Of a stretch of 64,000 nt of DNA, positions 36,662 through 47,430 are shown piece by piece. Every line of letters starts with the position of its first letter. Within the stretch, counting starts at the first letter, position 1. Origin of the DNA: Aeromicrobium choanae (GTDB taxonomy: Bacteria; Actinomycetota; Actinomycetes; Propionibacteriales; Nocardioidaceae). The stretch is taken from contig NZ_LT796768.1 of assembly GCF_900167475.1 (NCBI RefSeq), positions 1 through 64,000 of the forward strand, in the 5' to 3' direction. The position numbers and the translations under genes were made by a program. The notes beneath the pieces are model-generated. The model did no database searches. It was given only the letters and a program-made list of their open reading frames with translations, and was not told where the DNA came from.

Positions 36662-37036
36662 GTGACACAGCAGCAGGCTCCCGCGGGCTGGTACGACGAT
36701 CCGGCCGGCAGTGGCGGACGCCGCTACTGGAACGGCTCCGTGTGGACCGACCGCGTCGAGGGAGGCCGCTCCGCGGCGACGACCCAGCGCGCGACGGGCT
36801 CGCGGGACCGCATCCCCGACGGGTACATGCTGCTCAACGGCCAGCAGGTGCCGATCCGTGGCTCTCAGCCCCACCAGCAACGAGCCCGGATCAGCGGATT
36901 CGTCATCGCGGGCCTGATCGCGGCCGCGGCCGTCGCCCTGCTCTTCCTCATGAGCACCGTCGCGCGCGACTCCTCGTCCGAGCCGGTTCCCACCGAGGTG
37001 GAGACCTTCGAGATCGAGGACTTCGAGGACTGGTGA
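36662..37036 (+). CDS. DUF2510 domain membrane protein
   Basis: 124 residues. N-terminal DUF2510 motif APAGWYDDPAGSGGRRYWNGSVWTD (about 6-30), a linker, one membrane segment (ISGFVIAGLIAAAAVALLFLMSTV, about 77-100) and an acidic tail ending FEIEDFEDW. The family is widespread in actinobacteria, function unknown. GTG 36662 has TACTCT (36650-36655) 6 nt upstream, again suggesting a leaderless mRNA. It converges with the DNA ligase gene, 1 bp apart. Confidence 0.88.
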   Translation: MTQQQAPAGWYDDPAGSGGRRYWNGSVWTDRVEGGRSAATTQRATGSRDRIPDGYMLLNGQQVPIRGSQPHQQRARISGFVIAGLIAAAAVALLFLMSTVARDSSSEPVPTEVETFEIEDFEDW

Positions 37037-37037
37037 G

Positions 37038-38126
37038 TCAGATCAGCACGTCGCCGAGGTCGTAGCGAGCGACCTCCTCGAGCTGGTCGTACGTGCAGGA
37101 CTCCGGCTCGCGGTCCGGACGCCAGCGCTGGAACCGGCCCATGTGCCGGAAGCGGGCCTGATCGCCCTCGCCCTCCATGTGCTCGTAGGCGACCTCCAGG
37201 ACCCGCTCGGGGCGCAGGGGCACGAACGACAGGTCCTTCGTGCCCGTCCACCGGCTCTGACCCCCGGGCAGGCGACCCGAGGCCTGGGCCTGCTCGTCGC
37301 GCCAGAGGTCCCACGGGTGCGACTCCCCCTCGGCCAGCTCCAGCGGCGCGAGCTCGTCGATGAGCTCCGCTCGTCGCGCCTCGGTGAACGAGGCGGCGAC
37401 GCCCACGTGCTGCAGCCGTCCGTCGTCCGCGTGGATCCCGAGCAGCATCGAGCCCAGCAGCGGCCGTTCGGCCGTGGAGTTCTTGTGGAGCCGGTAGCCG
37501 GCGAGCACGACGTCGGCCGTGCGCGCGTGCTTGACCTTGAGCATCGACCGGCCGTTCGGCACGTAGGCCCCGTCGAGACGCTTCGCGATCACGCCGTCGA
37601 GTCCGGCACCCTCGAAGGTCGTGAACCAGCGCTCGGCCTCCTCGGGATCCTCGGTGACTCGGGTGACATGCACCGGCGGCTGCGCGCCCGACAGCGCCTG
37701 CACCAGCGCCTCACGCCGGACTGACAGCGGCTCGTCGAGGAGGGAGCGGTCGTCCAGCGCGAGGAGGTCGAACGCCACGAACGAGGCGGGCGTCTCACGG
37801 GCGAGCATCGTGACGCGCGACTCCGCGGGATGGATGCGATTCGAGAGCAGGTCGAAGCTCAACCGTCCGTCGCTGGCGATCACGATCTCGCCGTCGAGGA
37901 CGCAGCGCCCGGGCGCGTTCTGCCGGATCGACTCGACGACGTCGGGGAAGTAGCGGGTCAGTGACTTCGTCGACCGGCTGGCGATCTCGATCTCGTCGCC
38001 GTCGCGGAAGACGATCGCGCGGAAGCCGTCCCACTTGGGCTCGTACAGGTGGCCGTCGGCGTGCGGCACCTGCTTCGCGGACTTGGCGAGCATCGGTGCC
38101 AGCGGCGGCATCACGGGCAGGTCCAT
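37038..38126 (-). CDS. ATP-dependent DNA ligase (LigC/LigD ligase-domain type)
   Basis: 362 residues. Adenylation domain with active-site Lys31 in YEPKWDGFRA, then SRSTKSLTRYFPDVV, DGEIVIAS, SFVAFDLLAL, EGLDGVIAKR-like GAGLDGVIAKRLDG, and VKHARTADVVLAGY, followed by the OB-fold with TGTKDLSFVPLRPERVLEV. Resembles mycobacterial LigC, a backup end-joining ligase. ATG 38126 is used; an in-frame start at 38144 adds six poor residues. Proximity to the LigD-type polymerase suggests joint action. Confidence 0.93.
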   Translation of the reverse strand: MDLPVMPPLAPMLAKSAKQVPHADGHLYEPKWDGFRAIVFRDGDEIEIASRSTKSLTRYFPDVVESIRQNAPGRCVLDGEIVIASDGRLSFDLLSNRIHPAESRVTMLARETPASFVAFDLLALDDRSLLDEPLSVRREALVQALSGAQPPVHVTRVTEDPEEAERWFTTFEGAGLDGVIAKRLDGAYVPNGRSMLKVKHARTADVVLAGYRLHKNSTAERPLLGSMLLGIHADDGRLQHVGVAASFTEARRAELIDELAPLELAEGESHPWDLWRDEQAQASGRLPGGQSRWTGTKDLSFVPLRPERVLEVAYEHMEGEGDQARFRHMGRFQRWRPDREPESCTYDQLEEVARYDLGDVLI

Positions 38127-38157
38127 GGCTTCAACCTGCCACACCTAGAATGTTCTG

Positions 38158-39102
38158 GTGCCCTCGACGACGACGACTCCCGCCGTGGAGGTTCGCGACC
38201 TCGTCATGCGCTACGGCCGCGGCGGCGCGGAGGTCCGCGCGGTCGACGGACTCACCCTCACGGTCGAGCCGGGCACCGTCACGTCGATCCTCGGCCCCAA
38301 CGGCGCGGGCAAGACCACCACGATCGAGACCTGCGAGGGGTTCCGCCGCCCGCAGTCGGGCCGGGTGCGTGTCCTGGGACTCGACCCCGTGGCCGACGCG
38401 GCCGAGCTGCGCCCCCGCGTCGGCGTGATGCTGCAGTCCGGCGGCGCCTGGCTGGGCGTCCGCGCCGGCGAGATGCTGCGCCACATGGCCTCGCTGTACG
38501 CCGACCCGCTGCCCGTCGAGCCACTCGTCGAGCGGCTCGGGATGGCGTCGTTCGGCCGCACCTCGTACCGGCGCCTCTCCGGCGGCCAGAAGCAGCGGCT
38601 GTCCCTCGCGATGGCCATCGTCGGGCGCCCGGAGCTGGTGTTCCTCGACGAGCCCACCGCGGGCCTCGACCCGCAGTCGCGACGGGCCACGTGGGAGCTC
38701 GTCGACGAGCTGCGCCGCCACGGCGTGACGACCGTGATGACGACGCACTACATGGACGAGGCCCAGGAGCTCTCCGACCACGTCCACATCGTCGATGCCG
38801 GCCGCGTGATCGCCTCGGGAACGCCCTCCGAACTCGTGGCCGCGGGCGCCCAGAACACGATCCGCCTGCGCACGCGCGCGGGCCTCGACCGCGACTCGCT
38901 GGCCAAGGAGCTGCCCGAGGGCGCCGCCGTGGCCGAGCCCGAGCCGGGACAGTACGTCCTCACCACGGAGGTCGACCCGGCCGTCCTGCACCGCATCACC
39001 GGCTGGTGCGCGGCCCACGACGTGCTGATCGAGTCCGTCCTGGTCGAGCACCAGACCCTCGAGGACCGGTTCCTCGAGCTCACCGGGCGGGAGCTGCGAT
39101 GA
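38158..39102 (+). CDS. ABC transporter ATP-binding protein (drug-export type)
   Basis: 314 residues: Walker A GPNGAGKTTT (about 42-51), signature LSGGQKQRLSLAM, Walker B LVFLDEPTAGLD, switch His TTHYMDEA, and a C-terminal domain of the DrrA-like kind (about 225-314). Its stop overlaps the permease ATG by ATGA. The pair sits directly before ctaA, as in several actinobacteria, so it may serve cytochrome/heme maturation rather than drug export. GTG 38158 lies 6 nt after TAGAAT (38146-38151). Confidence 0.94.
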   Translation: MPSTTTTPAVEVRDLVMRYGRGGAEVRAVDGLTLTVEPGTVTSILGPNGAGKTTTIETCEGFRRPQSGRVRVLGLDPVADAAELRPRVGVMLQSGGAWLGVRAGEMLRHMASLYADPLPVEPLVERLGMASFGRTSYRRLSGGQKQRLSLAMAIVGRPELVFLDEPTAGLDPQSRRATWELVDELRRHGVTTVMTTHYMDEAQELSDHVHIVDAGRVIASGTPSELVAAGAQNTIRLRTRAGLDRDSLAKELPEGAAVAEPEPGQYVLTTEVDPAVLHRITGWCAAHDVLIESVLVEHQTLEDRFLELTGRELR

Positions 39103-39869
39103 CGTCCCTCGACCTCTCCCCCGCGCCGGGCGCCGCGTCGCGCCTGCGCCGCACGTGGGCCCAGACCGCGATGGAGCTGAAGCTCACGGTCCGCAACGGC
39201 GAGCAGATGGTGGTCACCTTCGTGATCCCGATCCTGCTGCTCGTCGTCGGCTCCCGGTCCGACCGGTTCATCGACAGCGACCGCCCTCTCGACGTGCTGG
39301 CACCCGGCGTGCTCGCGCTCGCCATCGTCTCGACGTCGTTCACGTCGCTCGCGATCGCCACGGCGTTCGAGCGCCGCTACGGCGTGCTCAAGCGCCTCGG
39401 CGCCACTCCCCTGTCCCGCGGCGGCCTGCTCGCCGGCAAGGTCGGCGCGGTTGCGATCCTGCAGCTCGCGCAGTTCGCGGTCCTCGGCGGACTGGCCGTC
39501 GCCCTCGGCTGGCGGCCCGAGGCTCCCGTCGCCGGCACCTGCTGGCTCCTCGTGCTGGGCCTGCTCGGCACCGTGGCGTTCGGCGGGCTCGGCCTGCTCC
39601 TGGCCGGCACGCTGCGCGCCGAGGCCACGCTGGCCCTGGCCAATCTCGTCTACGTGCTGCTCCTGGTCGGCGGCGGCCTGCTGCTGCCGCTCGACCAGTA
39701 CCCCGAGGCCGTCCGCGGCCTGTTGTCGCTGCTGCCCTCGGGCGCTCTCGGCGAAGGGCTGCGCGATGCATTCATGACCGGCTCTCCCGGTACGTTCTCC
39801 GTGGCGGTGATCGCCGCGTGGGCCGTGGGTGCCGCGGCAGCCGCCGGAAGGTGGTTCCGATGGGAGTGA
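39099..39869 (+). CDS. ABC transporter permease
   Basis: 256 residues with six membrane segments of the ABC-2 type (e.g. MVVTFVIPILLLVVGS, VLAPGVLALAIVSTSFTSLAI, LLVLGLLGTVAFGGLGLLLAG, LALANLVYVLLLVGGGLLLP). The conserved RRYGVLKRLGATPLSRGGLLAGK loop is the ATPase-contact region. Partner of the preceding ATPase (4-bp overlap); its last 10 bp overlap ctaA. Confidence 0.93.
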   Translation: MTSLDLSPAPGAASRLRRTWAQTAMELKLTVRNGEQMVVTFVIPILLLVVGSRSDRFIDSDRPLDVLAPGVLALAIVSTSFTSLAIATAFERRYGVLKRLGATPLSRGGLLAGKVGAVAILQLAQFAVLGGLAVALGWRPEAPVAGTCWLLVLGLLGTVAFGGLGLLLAGTLRAEATLALANLVYVLLLVGGGLLLPLDQYPEAVRGLLSLLPSGALGEGLRDAFMTGSPGTFSVAVIAAWAVGAAAAAGRWFRWE

Positions 39870-40732
39870 GCGCGGTCTCGCGACGCACCGTGTCGAAGTC
39901 GACGGTCGAGAAGTGGGCGTGGGCCAACCTCGTCGCCAACACCCTGATCATCCTGACGGGGGGCCTGGTGCGGCTCACCGCCTCGGGCCTGGGCTGCCCC
40001 ACGTGGCCCCGCTGCACCGACGAGTCGTTCGTCCCCCACGGTGCCCTTGGCTGGCACGGCGCGATCGAGTTCGGCAACCGCATGCTGACCTACGTCCTGG
40101 TCGTCGTCGCCATCGGCGCCGTCGTCGCCACGTGGCGCTGGACCGACGCCACGCGCACGCAGCTGCGCCTCGTGCTGGGCATCGCCGTCGGCATCCCGTT
40201 CCAGGGCGTCATCGGCGGCATCACGGTGCTGACCGACCTCAACCCGTGGATCGTCTCGCTGCACCTGATCCTGTCGATGGCGCTGGTCGTCGCGTCCACG
40301 GTGTTCCTGGTGTCCCTGCGCGAGGCGGAGGGCACGGTGGAGCCCCGGGCCGCCTGGGTGGTGCGGGCGGCGTACGTCGTGCTGCTCGCGGCGATCTACC
40401 TGGGGACGATCGTGACGGGCAGCGGCCCGCACGCGGGCGACGCCGATGCCCCGCGCAACGACCTCGATCCCGCCTGGTGGAGCCGGACCCACGCCATCTC
40501 CGTGTGGCTGTTCCTCATCCTGACCGTCGTGGCCATCGTGCTGCTGCGCGACCGGGCGCGCCGCATCGGCCTGCTCGTGCTCGTGGCCGGGCTCGCCCAG
40601 GGGCTGATCGGCTACGTGCAGTACTTCACTGATCTGCCGATCGTGCTGGTGGCGGCCCACCTGGTCGGCGCGGCCGTTCTGCTGGCGGTGACCACGTGGT
40701 GGTGGCTGTCGGCCCGTCCCGCCGCATCGTGA
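39860..40732 (+). CDS. ctaA: Heme A synthase CtaA
   Basis: 290 residues, eight membrane helices in two four-helix halves. Heme-ligand histidines are in WHGAIEFGNRML, SLHLILSM, RTHAISVW and AAHLVGAAV, and the GLGCPTWPRC loop has the Cys pair of the B-type family. It converts heme O to heme A for cytochrome oxidase. ATG 39860 overlaps the permease gene; GTG 39866 is an alternative. The 3' end overlaps the opposing GNAT gene by 107 bp. Confidence 0.95.
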   Translation: MGVSAVSRRTVSKSTVEKWAWANLVANTLIILTGGLVRLTASGLGCPTWPRCTDESFVPHGALGWHGAIEFGNRMLTYVLVVVAIGAVVATWRWTDATRTQLRLVLGIAVGIPFQGVIGGITVLTDLNPWIVSLHLILSMALVVASTVFLVSLREAEGTVEPRAAWVVRAAYVVLLAAIYLGTIVTGSGPHAGDADAPRNDLDPAWWSRTHAISVWLFLILTVVAIVLLRDRARRIGLLVLVAGLAQGLIGYVQYFTDLPIVLVAAHLVGAAVLLAVTTWWWLSARPAAS

Positions 40733-41165
40733 GCGTGCCCTCGTCGTCGACCGGATCACCGGTCAGCACGAAGCCACACCTCTCGTAGAACGCGATCGCG
40801 CCGGCGTTCAGCGCCATGACGCGCAGGCTCAGCGCCCGCGCACCCGCCTCGCGCACGACCGTCTCGACGAGTGCCACGCCGATCCCGCTGCGGCGGGCCT
40901 CCGGCGCGACCCACATCGAGATCAGCTCGGGCTCGTCTCCGGGGGCCAGTCCGATCATCGCGACGTCCCGGCCGTCCATCGTCGCGAGGAAGAGCCGGCC
41001 CGGCGCGGCGATCCGCTCCCGCCAGCGCTGCTCGGTGTCGCCGCCGTCCAACCACGCGTGGGCGCTGCACGCGAACGCGGGGGCGTCCTCGTCGAGGGCA
41101 CGCAACCGGATCGCGCGCCAGCGCGACCAGTCGTCGGGCTCGACGGGCCGGATCCGGGCCGTCAC
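40626..41165 (-). CDS. GNAT family N-acetyltransferase
   Basis: 179 residues. The acetyl-CoA motif is APEARRSGIGVALVETVVREA (about 87-107), followed by LSLRVMALNAGAIAFYERCGFVL, a typical GNAT core. Normal GNATs end near the strand GTLTMRRDG; here about 30 extra Pro/Arg-rich residues come from reading into ctaA antisense. GTG 41165 overlaps the stop of the upstream membrane-protein gene (GTGA), implying coupling. Substrate unknown. Confidence 0.88.
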   Translation of the reverse strand: MTARIRPVEPDDWSRWRAIRLRALDEDAPAFACSAHAWLDGGDTEQRWRERIAAPGRLFLATMDGRDVAMIGLAPGDEPELISMWVAPEARRSGIGVALVETVVREAGARALSLRVMALNAGAIAFYERCGFVLTGDPVDDEGTLTMRRDGPTATTTWSPPAERPRRPGGPPPARSADQ

Positions 41166-41527
41166 GGCTGGGCGTCGCGGCGCTGCCTCGACTGGCGGAA
41201 CGCCGAGGTGATCATCACCACCAGGACGGTGCTCAAGACCGTGCCGAACACGACCATCCCCCAGCCGACGACGAACAGACCCGACTCGTCGTCGGACCAG
41301 CTGGCCCAGCAGGCGGCGGCCACCCCGACCACCGCGGAGACGATCACGCCGAGCAGCTCACTGCTGCGTGCGAGCCATCCGGCGGCGATGCCGATCACGA
41401 TCAGGACGACGACGAGGCCGGCCACCTGGAGCACGGAGTAGTTGTCGTTCTCGTCCGTGCCGAGGAAGAGCCACCACGCGGCGAACGTGGCGACGGCCGG
41501 GAGGATCCAGGAGAGGAAGGCGCGCAT
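41162..41527 (-). CDS. Hypothetical membrane protein (four helices)
   Basis: 121 residues with hydrophobic segments at about 5-21, 35-52, 57-75 and 84-107 and a basic C-terminus (RQSRQRRDAQP), predicting an inner-membrane protein with the tail inside. No family recognised. ATG 41527 has TAGGCT 6 nt upstream (complement of 41534-41539), so it is probably leaderless and has its own promoter, separate from ctaB upstream. Confidence 0.82.
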   Translation of the reverse strand: MRAFLSWILPAVATFAAWWLFLGTDENDNYSVLQVAGLVVVLIVIGIAAGWLARSSELLGVIVSAVVGVAAACWASWSDDESGLFVVGWGMVVFGTVLSTVLVVMITSAFRQSRQRRDAQP

Positions 41528-41554
41528 GGCCCGAGCCTACGGCGCGCGGGGCGC

Positions 41555-42490
41555 TCAGCCGATGAAGGGATCGATCGCGGCGGCCACGAACAGCAGGGCC
41601 AGGTACGCGTTCGAGAAGTGGAACAGCCGCATCGGCTTGATGACCGACAGGTCCTCGGTCTCGCGGGCGCGGGCCCGCAGGTCGTAGGCCTCCAGCAGGA
41701 AGACGATGCCCAGCAGGATCGCCATCGACGGGAAGAACCAGCCCGTGTCGGCGACCGGCCACACCAGCACCGAGGTCAGGACGGTGGCCCACGTGTAGCG
41801 GACGATCTGGCGGCCGACCTCGGCCGACGGGGCGACCGAGGGCAGCATCGGCACATCGGCGGCGGCGTAGTCCTCGCGGTAGCGCATCGCCAGCGCCCAG
41901 AAGTGCGGCGGCGTCCAGAAGAAGACCACCAGGAACAGCAGGAAGGGGGTCCAGGCCAGCTCGTTCGTGACGGCGGTCCAGCCGATCAGCGGCGGGAAGC
42001 AGCCCGCGGCGCCGCCCCACACGATGTTCTGCGTGGTGCGCCGCTTGAGGATCATCGTGTAGCCCACGACGTAGAAGACGTTGGCGGCCAGCGCGAGCGC
42101 CGACGAGAGCCAGTTGACCGTCAGGCCGAGCCAGGCCGTGGAGAGCACGCCGAGGATGAGCCCGAACTTCAGCGCGGCCTGCGTGCCCACCTGGTGACGG
42201 GGCAGCGGGCGACGTGCCGTGCGTCGCATCTTCTGGTCGATGTCGGCGTCGACGACACAGTTGAGCGCGTTCGCCGATCCGGCCGAGAGCGAGCCGCCGA
42301 TCAGGGTCGCCACCACGAGCCACAGGTCCGGAACGCCCTTCTGGGCCAGGAACATCACCGGAACGGTGGTCAACAGCAGCAGCTCGATGATGCGGGGCTT
42401 GGTCAGGGCCACGTAGGCGAGCACCACATCGCGGCGGCTGGGCCGATCGATTCGGGTGTGCTCGTCGGAGGCGTGCGGAGTGACGGTCAC
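41555..42490 (-). CDS. ctaB: Protoheme IX farnesyltransferase (heme O synthase) CtaB
   Basis: 311 residues, a UbiA-fold prenyltransferase with about nine membrane helices. The first Asp-rich motif is NALNCVVDADIDQKMRRTARRPLP (about 95-118). It adds a farnesyl group to heme B, giving heme O, the substrate of CtaA. GTG 42490 lies 7 nt after TAGACT (complement of 42498-42503). It diverges from tkt. Confidence 0.95.
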   Translation of the reverse strand: MTVTPHASDEHTRIDRPSRRDVVLAYVALTKPRIIELLLLTTVPVMFLAQKGVPDLWLVVATLIGGSLSAGSANALNCVVDADIDQKMRRTARRPLPRHQVGTQAALKFGLILGVLSTAWLGLTVNWLSSALALAANVFYVVGYTMILKRRTTQNIVWGGAAGCFPPLIGWTAVTNELAWTPFLLFLVVFFWTPPHFWALAMRYREDYAAADVPMLPSVAPSAEVGRQIVRYTWATVLTSVLVWPVADTGWFFPSMAILLGIVFLLEAYDLRARARETEDLSVIKPMRLFHFSNAYLALLFVAAAIDPFIG

Positions 42491-42497
42491 ATGGCAG

Positions 42498-42521
42498 AGT
42501 CTAATGCCCGACGGATAGGCT
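42498..42521. promoter_or_regulatory. Divergent promoters of ctaB and tkt
   Basis: TAGACT (complement of 42498-42503) is 7 nt before the ctaB GTG. TAGGCT (42516-42521) points to tkt, whose GTG is about 50 bp away with an AGGAG Shine-Dalgarno. So ctaB looks leaderless while the pentose-phosphate operon has a normal leader. Confidence 0.5.
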
Positions 42522-42572
42522 CAAGACGCAGACCTCGTTCGACCAACCACGTGACGACCCAGGAGTGCCGCG

Positions 42573-44756
<2,184 letters not shown>

Positions 44757-44779
44757 CCACCATCACAGGAGTGATCGAC

Positions 44780-45868
44780 ATGACCGAACGACTGAAGGCT
44801 CTCAGCGACGCGGGGGTGTCGATCTGGCTCGACGACCTCTCCCGCGAGCGGATCGAGACCGGCAACCTCGCCCAGCTGGTGACCGATCGCCACGTCGTGG
44901 GCGTCACCACGAACCCCACGATCTTCGCGTCCGCGCTCGCCAAGGGTGAGAAGTACGAGAAGCAGGTCGCCGAGCTGAAGGCCTCCGGCGCCGACGTCGA
45001 CGCCACGGTCTTCGCGATCACGACCAAGGACGTGCGCGACGCGTGCGACATCCTGCGCCCGGTCTACGACGCCACCGACGGCTTCGACGGCCGCGTGTCG
45101 ATCGAGGTCGAGCCGGGGCTCGCGCGCGACACCGACGGCACGGTCGAGATGGCCGAGCGACTGTGGAACGAGATCGACCGCCCGAACCTGCTGATCAAGA
45201 TCCCCGCCACCCGGGAGGGCCTGCCGGCGATCGCCGCGTCGATCGCCAAGGGCATCAGCGTCAACGTCACGCTGATCTTCTCCCTCGAGCGCTACCGCGG
45301 CGTGATGGACGCGTACCTCTACGGACTCGAGCAGGCGGCGGCCGAGGGTCGCGACCTGTCGAAGATCCACTCGGTCGCGTCGTTCTTCGTCAGCCGCGTC
45401 GACGCCGAGGTCGACGGCCGGCTCCCCCAGGACAGCCCGCTGCGTGGCAAGGCCGCGCTCGCGAACGCGTGGCTGGCCTACGCGGCCTACGAGGAGGTCT
45501 TCGGGTCCGACCGCGCCAAGGAGCTGCTCGCCAAGGGCGCGCACCCGCAGCGCCCCCTGTGGGCCTCCACGGGCGTCAAGGACCCGGCCTACTCCGACAC
45601 GCTCTACGTCACCGAGCTGGTCGTGCAGGGCACGGTCAACACGATGCCCGAGAAGACGCTCGATGCCTTCGCCGACCACGGCGAGGTCACCGGCGACACG
45701 GTCACCGGGCGTGCGGCCGAGGCCCAGCAGGTGATCGACGACCTCGAGGCGCAGGGCATCTCCTACGACGAGGTCGTCGAGAAGCTCGAGGACGAGGGGC
45801 TGCAGAAGTTCGACGACTCGTGGGCCGAGCTGCTCGACACCGTCCGGGCCGAGCTCGACAAGGCCTGA
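44780..45868 (+). CDS. tal: Transaldolase
   Basis: 362 residues of the long actinobacterial type. The Schiff-base Lys is in [12 protein letters not shown] (about 137-148), with [15 protein letters not shown] near the N-terminus and INVTLIF-like [13 protein letters not shown]. It moves three-carbon units in the pentose-phosphate pathway. ATG 44780 is preferred to GTG 44771 because AGGAG lies 8 nt upstream of the ATG. Confidence 0.97.
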   Translation: MTERLKALSDAGVSIWLDDLSRERIETGNLAQLVTDRHVVGVTTNPTIFASALAKGEKYEKQVAELKASGADVDATVFAITTKDVRDACDILRPVYDATDGFDGRVSIEVEPGLARDTDGTVEMAERLWNEIDRPNLLIKIPATREGLPAIAASIAKGISVNVTLIFSLERYRGVMDAYLYGLEQAAAEGRDLSKIHSVASFFVSRVDAEVDGRLPQDSPLRGKAALANAWLAYAAYEEVFGSDRAKELLAKGAHPQRPLWASTGVKDPAYSDTLYVTELVVQGTVNTMPEKTLDAFADHGEVTGDTVTGRAAEAQQVIDDLEAQGISYDEVVEKLEDEGLQKFDDSWAELLDTVRAELDKA

Positions 45869-45870
45869 GC

Positions 45871-47430
45871 ATGACGAACCGGCTCCGCGTCCACCCGCCC
45901 CAGCACGAGTCGGTCGACGGCGCCGTCCAGGCGCTCGTCTCGGAACGGTTCGCCTCACGGCTGTTCGCCGAGGACGGGACCCTCTGGGGTCCCGAGGCGG
46001 AGTCCGAGGCGTCCATCCGGCTCTCCTGGGTGACCCTGCACGAGTCCTCGCGCGCGCTCGTCCCCGACATCGTCGCCCTGCGCGACGAGCTGGCCTCCCG
46101 CGGGATCACCCGCGTGGTGCTGTGCGGGATGGGCGGTTCGTCGCTCGCGCCCGAGGTCATCTGCGCCGCCGCCGGCGTCCCGCTCGACGTCCTGGACTCG
46201 TCGCAGCCCGACATGGTGCGGTCGGCGGTCCACGACCTCGAGAGCACCGTCGTGGTGGTGTCGAGCAAGTCGGGCGGCACCGTCGAGACCGACAGCCAGC
46301 GCCGGATCTTCGAGCAGGCGTTCACCGACGCCGGTCTCGACCCGACGGGACACATCGTGGTCGTGACCGACCCGGGCTCGCCTCTCGACGAGGAAGCCAC
46401 CTCCGCGGGCTATCGGGTCTTCCGGGCCGATCCCCACGTGGGCGGCCGCTACTCGGCCCTCACCGCGTTCGGGCTGGTTCCCAGCGGTCTGGCCGGCGCC
46501 GACATCGGCGCGCTGCTCGACCAGGCCGGCGAGCTCGTGCCCTCCCTGGACGACGACACCGCCGACAACGACGGCCTCGTGCTCGGCGCCGCGCTCGGCG
46601 TGGCCGCGCGCGAGGGAGTCGACAAGGTCGTCCTGTTCGACCACGACGGTCACGGCCTCGGCGACTGGATCGAGCAGCTCGTGGCGGAGTCCACGGGCAA
46701 GGACGCCACCGGCATCCTCCCGGTCGTGGCGCAGTCGGCGTCCGACCCGACCACCGCCGACGAGTTCGTCGTGCACCTGGGCACCGACGAGGTGCCCGAC
46801 GCCCCCTGGGCGGCAGCGGTGAAGGGATCCCTCGGTGGCCAGTTCCTGATCTGGGAGGTCGCCACGGCCGTCGCCGGACGCCTGCTGTCGATCGACCCGT
46901 TCGACCAGCCCGACGTCGAGAGCGCGAAGGCGGCGGCACGCGAGCTGCTGGGCGGCGACGCCTCGCTCCCCGACCCCGACCACGCCGGCGAGGTGGCCGA
47001 CATCTACGGATCGTCGGCCCAGAGCATCGAGGACGCCATCGCCGAGCTGCTCGGCCGGGTCGGCGAGCGGGAGTACGTCGCGCTGCAGTTCTACCTCGAC
47101 CGCTGGGCCCTGAAGGGGCTGGAGTCGCTGGCGCCCGAGCTCGCGGGCCGGCTCTCTCGGCCCGTCACGTTCGGCTGGGGTCCGCGCTTCCTGCACTCGA
47201 CGGGCCAGTACCACAAGGGCGGCACCCCGGTCGGGGTGTTCCTCCAGGTCACCTGCGACCCGGTCGAGGACCTCCCCGTCCCCGGGCGCGACTTCACCCT
47301 CGGCCAGTTCATCGTCTCCCAGGCCGCCGGCGACGCCCAGGTCCTGCGCGACAAGGGACGCCCGGTCCTGCGCCTGCACCTGCACGACGTCGAGGCAGGA
47401 CTGCGAGCGATCAAGGACTCCCTGGCATGA
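45871..47430 (+). CDS. pgi: Glucose-6-phosphate isomerase
   Basis: 519 residues, the divergent actinobacterial form found with tal and zwf. Visible: VVLCGMGGSSLAPEV, VVVSSKSGGTVETDSQ (SIS-type sugar-phosphate site), LDRWALKGLESLAPEL and a C-terminal RFLHSTGQYHKGGTPVGVFLQ. It links fructose-6-phosphate to the oxidative branch. ATG 45871 is 2 bp after the tal stop; its stop overlaps zwf by ATGA. Confidence 0.94.
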   Translation: MTNRLRVHPPQHESVDGAVQALVSERFASRLFAEDGTLWGPEAESEASIRLSWVTLHESSRALVPDIVALRDELASRGITRVVLCGMGGSSLAPEVICAAAGVPLDVLDSSQPDMVRSAVHDLESTVVVVSSKSGGTVETDSQRRIFEQAFTDAGLDPTGHIVVVTDPGSPLDEEATSAGYRVFRADPHVGGRYSALTAFGLVPSGLAGADIGALLDQAGELVPSLDDDTADNDGLVLGAALGVAAREGVDKVVLFDHDGHGLGDWIEQLVAESTGKDATGILPVVAQSASDPTTADEFVVHLGTDEVPDAPWAAAVKGSLGGQFLIWEVATAVAGRLLSIDPFDQPDVESAKAAARELLGGDASLPDPDHAGEVADIYGSSAQSIEDAIAELLGRVGEREYVALQFYLDRWALKGLESLAPELAGRLSRPVTFGWGPRFLHSTGQYHKGGTPVGVFLQVTCDPVEDLPVPGRDFTLGQFIVSQAAGDAQVLRDKGRPVLRLHLHDVEAGLRAIKDSLA

